Source: Azolla caroliniana
Lineage: Eukaryota > Polypodiophyta
DNA: 64,000 nucleotides
Direction: 5' to 3'
NCBI GenBank assembly: GCA_043228905.1
Contig: JBHGNT010000001.1
Coordinates: 3,348,001 to 3,412,000 of the forward strand
Positions 59,019 to 64,000 of the stretch are shown here, in pieces. The position numbers and the translations under genes were made by a program. The notes beneath the pieces were generated by a model that was not told where the DNA came from, made no database searches, and saw only the letters and a list, made by a program, of their open reading frames with translations. How positions within the stretch are numbered: position 1 is the first letter of the stretch; each line of letters starts with the position of its first letter.

Positions 59019-59036
59019 TTTGGTGAACCCGACGTG
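59019..59036 (+). promoter_or_regulatory. Gypsy-B primer-binding site
   Basis: TTTGGTGAACCCGACGTG just inside the LTR. It has the form of a tRNA-complementary site starting at TGG; the tRNA was not identified. Confidence 0.7.
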
Positions 59037-59060
59037 AAAGGGCGGCAAAGGAGTCGAAAG

Positions 59061-59824
59061 ATGAGGGGATTAGAGCTAGCGGAGGCAATGGCGGTAGCCG
59101 TCGACCGGCTGGTAAGCGCTCGTGAGGGGACAGGTACCCTTGACAGAGCCGTTGAATCGATCGTCGGCACTATAGGCCGGTTCGGAGGGAAAGACGCCAC
59201 AAGTTATTTGGAGGCTTACCGGGCCGAAATGATCATGAGGGATATCCCGGTGGACAGGCGGCTGTTCGGATTCCCTCGGGTGGTGACGCCGAGCATCCAC
59301 GCGGAGGTGCTCGAGGTGTTGGCCGGATGCCAGACTTGGGAGGAGTTCGAGCTGCAGCTCCTTGAGAAGTACAGGTTTGACGACTCGCTTCAGTTGTCGA
59401 GGCGGGACTTCATGGCGTGGGTGGAAAGCCTCGGAAAAGGGAGGAACACGTCGGCGCTCCTCCAGGAGTTCGAAAAATGGTTCGCGCGGATGTTGACGCT
59501 GGACCGGACCGTGCTCGAAACGAGTCGAGTACTATTGTTTGTCAAGTCGGTGGACGCGCTCGACAGGGAAAAAGTGGGTCCCCTATGGGAAACAGACGAA
59601 GGGCTCACGGCAGACTAGGCCATGGTAAAACGGGTTTGCAGCCGTTTCGACAAACGACGCGATTGGAGCGACGAAAGCTCGTCGGGGTCAGGGGCGGTCC
59701 CGGCGAGGAGGCTCGAGGAGCTGGTATCAGTGCCGGCCGGTAGGAAGGAAGAGACCCGAATCTGGCTAGAGTCGAGGTCAGCACCGAACGACGTGGTCAG
59801 AGGCCCATCCGGAGATCCGCTCTC
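59061..59824 (+). pseudogene. Gypsy-B gag, truncated
   Basis: ATG at 59,061 opens MRGLELAEAMAVAVDRL. The body has GRFGGKDATSYLEAYRAEM, TWEEFELQLLEKYRFDD and RRDFMAWVE, a plant Gypsy gag pattern. A TAG at 59,616 interrupts the frame, which then continues to about 59,824. There the sequence changes to the LTR of Gypsy-C. Pol and the 3' LTR are missing. Confidence 0.75.
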
Positions 59825-60065
59825 AATTACATTGTAACCGGGCCTTTATATAGGTCCCCAGTGCGAAATACAAAACGGTGCCAACCGACACCTTTTCGGG
59901 ATCGATCCGGATCCGGATCGGCATACCGATTCTGGTCCGTCCATCCACATCTACTCATATATTACTATATATTTTAAGACTACTAATTACAACAGTTCCC
60001 GAATAAACTATTCCTTTTCACACTCTGGTTTGGACCTCCTTAAGCCTTCTTGCCAGTCGGTAACA
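59825..60065 (-). repeat. Gypsy-C LTR, truncated copy
   Basis: About 241 bp, closely matching 61,695-61,933, ending CGGTAACA. The rest of the LTR is replaced by Gypsy-B gag. Confidence 0.88.
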
Positions 60066-60119
60066 CATGGCACGCCCGTGGGACAGTACCTTGTACGTCG
60101 AACCCATTATCCGGCCCTT

Positions 60120-61394
60120 TTACGCTTCGTCCCAAATGTCCAGAATGCTTTGCTCCAAAATTTCCAATGGCTCGTCGGGAATCTGTTGTTGCCGTTGTGG
60201 CTGTTGTTCAGTTTGTGGTTGTGGCTGCTCCGTTTGTGCCTTCTCCGTTTGGGGGTGCGGCTCCATTTGTCGTTCTGGCACCGGCGTTTCCTTTGTTGGT
60301 TCCTCCGTCGGAGTTGTCTCTGGCTGACTGACCCTAGCCTGGTCCCCATTTGGTCCTAGTACCGGTGACGGTTCCTCATCACTAAGGTTGACCGTTGTCG
60401 CCTTCCGCGCTTTATCTTCCCGAAGCCGGAACCGCTCATAGCTCTCAAACTGGATTTGAGCCTCCAGCCGATCGTCATCCAGTTGACCTATGAGTTGCCG
60501 GACCTGCACCAATTGTTCATCCGCCAGGGCTGTGAAATCTTCAGCCAGCTCATCCCTTATGGTGGTGAAGTCCTCTGATGTCAGCGTATAACAGTCATCA
60601 CCCTCCTTCCACCGGTTTTCCACGTCCGCCCTGAGCAATTGGAGTTCCGTCGTATTCTGCGCCCATTTCGTCCACCAATGTACAGAGTTGTCGTCAATCA
60701 AGCTTTTGGTCTTAGTGAGCCATGACCGGAGGATGCACTGGATACGTTCGGTGGTGAAGTCCTCTGATGTCAGCGTATAACAGTCATCACCCTCCTTCCA
60801 CCGGTTTTCCACGTCCGCCCTGAGCAATTGGAGTTCCGCCGTATTCTGCGCCCATTTCGTCCACCAATGCACAGAGTTGTCGTCAATCAAGCTTTTGGTC
60901 TTAGTGAGCCATGACCGGAGGATGCACTGGATACGTTCGGCTCCCATCCGTGATTTATTTTCTACGGCTCGTCGCTCCTCTTTCAATTGCTTGATGATTC
61001 GGACCGTGTCCGCCTCCTGCTCCCTATAATGCGACAATTGATTTTGATAGGTTGTTTGCAACTTCTGTAATACCATTGTCGCTCTTTCCTTGTCTTCATG
61101 GTTCTGTTTGTGGAGCTCCATCCGGTCATTCGCCGCTTCCTCCAATAGCTTGGAACTCTCAGCTCGTTCTTCAGGGAGTGCCGTTGTGCCCCTATCAACT
61201 TCTTGACGGAGCTCGGCCATCCGTTCCTGCTGCTGCTTATACTCCGTCTCCAGTTGCTTGTAGTCCCGGTGTAGATGATCAAAATCATCAGTCTTCTGCT
61301 TCAGCCTCTGGTTGATCTGCCGGCGCGCACGATCCTCCTGGTCCTTCTGTTGACGGAGTTCCTCGTTCAGCCTCTCGATTTCCGTCTCCGCCAT
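60120..61394 (-). CDS. coiled-coil accessory protein of Gypsy-C
   Basis: 424 residues from the ATG at 61,394; the frame is open a little further upstream. Residues about 1-165 are a Glu/Gln/Lys-rich coiled coil (for example IERLNEELRQQKDQEDRARR). Then a 63-residue module (RIQCILRSWLTKTKSL, HWWTKWAQN, RADVENRWKEGDDCY) occurs twice in tandem. Next come TIRDELAEDFTALADEQL and an acidic, Pro/Gln-rich tail ending SILDIWDEA. A homologous, mutated protein lies at 61,934-63,339 in Gypsy-A. No enzyme motif is seen. Additional ORFs near the 3' LTR are known in some plant Gypsy lineages (Tat, Athila env-like), so an accessory role is plausible but unproven. There is no obvious membrane segment, which argues against an envelope. 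Confidence 0.7.
   Translation of the reverse strand: MAETEIERLNEELRQQKDQEDRARRQINQRLKQKTDDFDHLHRDYKQLETEYKQQQERMAELRQEVDRGTTALPEERAESSKLLEEAANDRMELHKQNHEDKERATMVLQKLQTTYQNQLSHYREQEADTVRIIKQLKEERRAVENKSRMGAERIQCILRSWLTKTKSLIDDNSVHWWTKWAQNTAELQLLRADVENRWKEGDDCYTLTSEDFTTERIQCILRSWLTKTKSLIDDNSVHWWTKWAQNTTELQLLRADVENRWKEGDDCYTLTSEDFTTIRDELAEDFTALADEQLVQVRQLIGQLDDDRLEAQIQFESYERFRLREDKARKATTVNLSDEEPSPVLGPNGDQARVSQPETTPTEEPTKETPVPERQMEPHPQTEKAQTEQPQPQTEQQPQRQQQIPDEPLEILEQSILDIWDEA
60561..60938. repeat. 189-bp in-frame tandem duplication in the coiled-coil ORF
   Basis: Copies 60,561-60,749 and 60,750-60,938 differ at about two bases (GTCGTA/GCCGTA and TGTACA/TGCACA). The length is 63 codons and the frame is kept. 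Confidence 0.95.
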
Positions 61395-61534
61395 CCGTCG
61401 CAGCTTGCCTTTTTCCTGCAGCAATTTCTCCTTTTCCTCCTTTAGCCGGTCGTAAGCATGATGTCCTTGTTAACTCTTAGGGCCGGACAATGGCCTAACA
61501 TAGGGTGTCTACGGAGGACACTTCACCAAAGGGG

Positions 61535-61933
61535 TGTTACGGCAACAGGATTAGACTCAACGCTTAATCCGAGTTAATTAGGTTACTTAGCAAGATCGTC
61601 CTTAATAATCACACGCGTAAGATATAACAATGAATGTTGAACGGCAATTAACACAGAGATAACAACACTAAGCTTTATTAATTAACCGTTGTTCATTACA
61701 TTGTATCCGGGCCTTTAAATAGGTTTCCGGTCTGTATTACAAAACGGTGCCATCCGCACCTGTTCGGGATCGGTCTGGATCCGGAACGGCATACCGATTC
61801 CAGTCCGTCCGTCCACATCTACTCATATATTACTATATATTTTAAGACTACTAATTACAACAGTTCCCGAATAAACTATTCCTTTTCACACTCTGGTTTG
61901 GACCTCCTTAAGCCTTCTTGCCAGCCGGTAACA
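61535..61933 (-). repeat. Gypsy-C LTR, full copy
   Basis: 399 bp, TGTTACGGCAAC..GCCGGTAACA. It ends where the Gypsy-A coiled-coil reading frame begins. Confidence 0.85.
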
Positions 61934-63339
61934 GGCGGCAATTAGGCAGCAAGAAATTACAAACCTCAAGAAGTCGATGGAGGACGCACGCAACCGTTGC
62001 CAGGCCATCACAGACAACGTGCGTATTGACGGGAACTCAAGGCTCCTTATGTCCAACGCTCGGCCACAACCGAGCTTCTTTTCATACGCAGAAAACAGGA
62101 AACAAATGCACAACACAGTGGAGAGAAAAAAAAAAAATACACAGGAGGTTTACGTGGAAAACCCCAAACTAGGGGAAAAACCACGGTAGCCCACAGGCTG
62201 CAAACTGTCACTATGTAAGAATGTACAAAACAGAGAGTTCACGGAGGCAACGACCTCGGACTCACAATCTTCGCCACAGACGACGGTTACAGCAGAGGCA
62301 ACGACCTCTATCTCTCTCTCCCTCTCTCTCTATACACAGTTACGCGTTCTCACTTCTTCTTGCACCAACAAGTGAATGACAACCACAACAGTCACTAAAA
62401 GTTTGCCCTAAGTCATATTTATACTAATATGACTTTTCGGCTATTTACAAATGTAGCCTCGATGGGCTCTCAGAAACATATTTACGAATATGTCTCTTCA
62501 TCCGGTTCTCATCGGGTCTGTACCATCCGGCTCTCCGTAGCCGGGTACTCCTCATACTGTTTCCCAACACGTATCCTTCTCCAAACAAATCGGGAGAGGT
62601 TCACAACGCAATTGAAAACGGCGTTGGACAAAGGATGGATGGCGTGGGCAACCCAAGCATAGGAATTCCACACGTATCGTGCGAACTGGGAGAACCGGCG
62701 AAAAGACGGCCAAGGTTTCTATAAACTAAATGAGGAGAGAATTGCGGCCATACGCGAGGACCTAGCGCAAGACTATCATGCGTTAGGGGACCAACATTCC
62801 GAAGAACTCGCGCAACTCTTAGATGATTTTGGTGAAAGCCAAGAGGAGCTATTTTACCAGATCACACAAGTTGGCAACACGCGAACAAATGAGGAATCCA
62901 GCGCGACGCCAATTCCGGGAGCAACGCGGACCGACGAGCGGAGTCCCCCACGGTACCAGACAGTGAAACCGCTGCCCAAGAGGAGCTCCATCCGCAGGAG
63001 CCCACGCTATCGGAGGACCACACGGAGAACGTTGCGGGCCAGGCGGAATTGCAGCCCCACTCCCCAGAGCGTACAAAGACGGCCGACACCACGGAGGAAG
63101 TAACGATTGAGACAGAGCCGCGGCCAACCACAAGCACAACGACGGCGGAGCCCAACCCACTAGCTCAAGAAGAGCCCACCGTACCCGGACCGCCCACACA
63201 CGACGATTGCGACACCGGGAGAAGCCATTCCGACCAAACAGGGGAACCACACCACAATGCACCTACAGGCCCTACGTCGCCTCCGGACGCAGACACCATA
63301 GCAGAGCCAAACATCCGGGCCATTTTGGAAGAAGATTAA
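61934..63339 (+). pseudogene. coiled-coil accessory protein of Gypsy-A, split by a solo LTR
   Basis: From 61,935 the plus strand reads IRQQEITNLKKSMEDARNRC, is interrupted by the solo LTR (62,027-62,569), and resumes in frame as TNRERFTTQLKTALDKGWM. Then come YRANWENRRKDGQGFYKL and IREDLAQDYHALGDQ. These blocks align with the Gypsy-C protein (WKEGDDCYTL, IRDELAEDFTALADE). A TAG at 62,660 and a one-base shift near 62,930 break it. The tail in the shifted frame is acidic and Thr/Pro-rich and ends IRAILEED, like SILDIWDEA in Gypsy-C. Its N-terminal part was lost where Gypsy-C is inserted. Confidence 0.75.
62027..62569 (-). mobile_element. solo LTR of the Copia-1 family, TSD CGTAT
   Basis: 543 bp, aligning with the Copia-1 LTR from TGACGGGAAC to TTCCCAACA and flanked by CGTAT (62,022-62,026 and 62,570-62,574). 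It has essentially one 54-bp unit instead of six or eight. Removing it with one duplication restores the host reading frame. Confidence 0.93.
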
Positions 63340-63386
63340 CAGGAGGGGTCCAACGTGCCAGGGCACTGTCCCACAGGCGTGCCAGG

Positions 63387-63826
63387 TGTTGTCCGCCGAA
63401 ATAGTAACCGACGGACAAGAGCGTAGGAATAAGAAATAATATAAGATCATAACGCATGTAACGGTTCACGCAGGAAGTGTGAACAACTAAATAAACCTTG
63501 TATATATAAAGGGCAGAAAAACTCTGATAGAAGGGGCGTGTAATTTTGAGAGTAAAGAAGCGTATCGTAATAGAATTCTATCTTCTCTGAAAATCTGTGT
63601 ATAGCTACGGCTAATCTACTATGTGTCTGGAATACCTGAGAGTGTAAGAACGTGAATGTGTAACCACTGATAAGGAGTCGGTTGTAGCCGTCTCCCTTAT
63701 ACGCTGCTAGGTTACGGGGAACATTCCCCTACGTATTACGCATAGACGCCAGCATTCGTTGTTTCACAATCACTTGGAGGTCTAGGTCGAAGGACTGACC
63801 GCAGACCATGTTCCTAATCGGTAACA
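63387..63826 (+). repeat. Gypsy-A right LTR
   Basis: 440 bp, TGTTGTCCGCCG..ATCGGTAACA, with about 25 extra bases near 63,606 compared with the left LTR and scattered substitutions. Confidence 0.92.
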
Positions 63827-64000
63827 GATGGTTCAAATATGCCTCGGTGGCCTCGCACCACGGTTCGGCGCGATGCGAACCGCCGTTCTAGCACGTGAGA
63901 AATCTCCCTCCTTGTTCGAGCTCCAATCAATGCTATTGGTCGAAGAAAACCACATGCGTACAAGGAGCAATGAGTCGGGAGGCCACATGCTCTACACTCA
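63827..64000 (+). pseudogene. Copia-3 gag, continuation after Gypsy-A
   Basis: Starts with the second GATGG and reads MVQICLGGLAPRFGAMRTAV, then SLFELQSMLLVEENHM. This is the expected continuation of a UBN2-type gag. It runs off the window end. Confidence 0.85.

Larger units (their letters stand above)
59825..61933 (-). mobile_element. Gypsy-C, gag-pol-less LTR element carrying a coiled-coil ORF
   Basis: Two LTR copies (59,825-60,065, truncated, and 61,535-61,933, 399 bp) flank 1.47 kb of internal sequence. Its only ORF is the coiled-coil protein. Borders resemble those of Gypsy-A: both have GTCCCAC(A/G)GGCGTGCCA before the LTR at the ORF end, and GGTGA..GTGTC..C..GTAGAC-like sequence after the LTR at the other end. 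By ORF sense it is on the minus strand. Yet CAAAGGGG|TGTTAC at 61,534 and TGGCACGCCCGTGGGAC at 60,068 would suit the plus orientation. The left LTR lost its first about 160 bp at the Gypsy-B junction, so no target duplication can be tested. Confidence 0.75.
54671..63826 (+). mobile_element. Gypsy-A, Ty3/Gypsy element with nested insertions
   Basis: GATGG duplications (54,666-54,670 and 63,827-63,831) and TGTTGTCCGCC..ATCGGTAACA LTRs (54,671-55,082 and 63,387-63,826) define it. It carries gag, protease and part of reverse transcriptase on the plus strand and a coiled-coil ORF before the right LTR. RNase H and integrase are missing. Gypsy-B, Gypsy-C and a Copia solo LTR lie inside. The reverse transcriptase style (FLDGFSGYNQ, FLDDF) resembles the Athila/Tat side of plant Gypsy; that placement is inference. 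Confidence 0.9.

Overview
The window is nuclear DNA of a land plant, probably a seed plant; no lineage can be fixed from the sequence. The evidence is spliced genes with GT..AG introns, a plastid-type GNAT acetyltransferase, a three-finger CCCH protein, plant L1-type LINEs, and Ty1/Copia and Ty3/Gypsy elements with tRNA-iMet-like primer sites.

Bases 1-41,000 are AT-rich and hold the few host genes among decayed transposons. They are: (i) a two-exon CCCH zinc-finger gene on the minus strand (2,536-5,126); (ii) a two-exon gene on the plus strand (24,800-28,493) for an acidic protein of about 1,018 residues with 16 degenerate repeats and a C-terminal hydrophobic helix, which I do not recognise; (iii) an eight-exon GNAT N-acetyltransferase on the minus strand (32,756-34,447, 5' end unresolved); and two doubtful single-exon ORFs at 29,913 and 37,345. 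Between them lie a Gypsy reverse transcriptase fossil (6.2 kb), a Copia-type solo LTR with target duplications (7,108-7,622), a LINE with both ORFs recognisable but mutated (11.5-16.6 kb), tRNA-derived SINE relics (22 kb), a decayed LINE (22.6-23.8 kb), a Gypsy 5' end joined to a 3'-truncated LINE (38.4-40.6 kb), and many tandem duplications.

Bases 41,278-64,000 are a nested stack of retroelements, resolved mostly by 5-bp target-site duplications. LINE B (ORF1 at 41,278, endonuclease start at 53,446) was split by Copia-1 (42,168-53,440, TSD AGACT). The 5' LTR of Copia-1 was split by Copia-2 (47,383-52,766, TSD GTATG), which is young and apparently intact with a 1,358-residue polyprotein. Next to it, Copia-3 (LTR from about 53,696, gag from 54,231, running off the window end) was split by Gypsy-A (54,671-63,826, TSD GATGG). 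Gypsy-A contains Gypsy-B (from 58,352), the gag-pol-less element Gypsy-C (to 61,933) and a Copia solo LTR (62,027-62,569, TSD CGTAT).

The most unusual content is a coiled-coil protein carried next to one LTR by both Gypsy-A and Gypsy-C. In Gypsy-C it is the only coding sequence left. It is a candidate accessory ORF of this Gypsy family. The host genes show no operon-like relation to each other.
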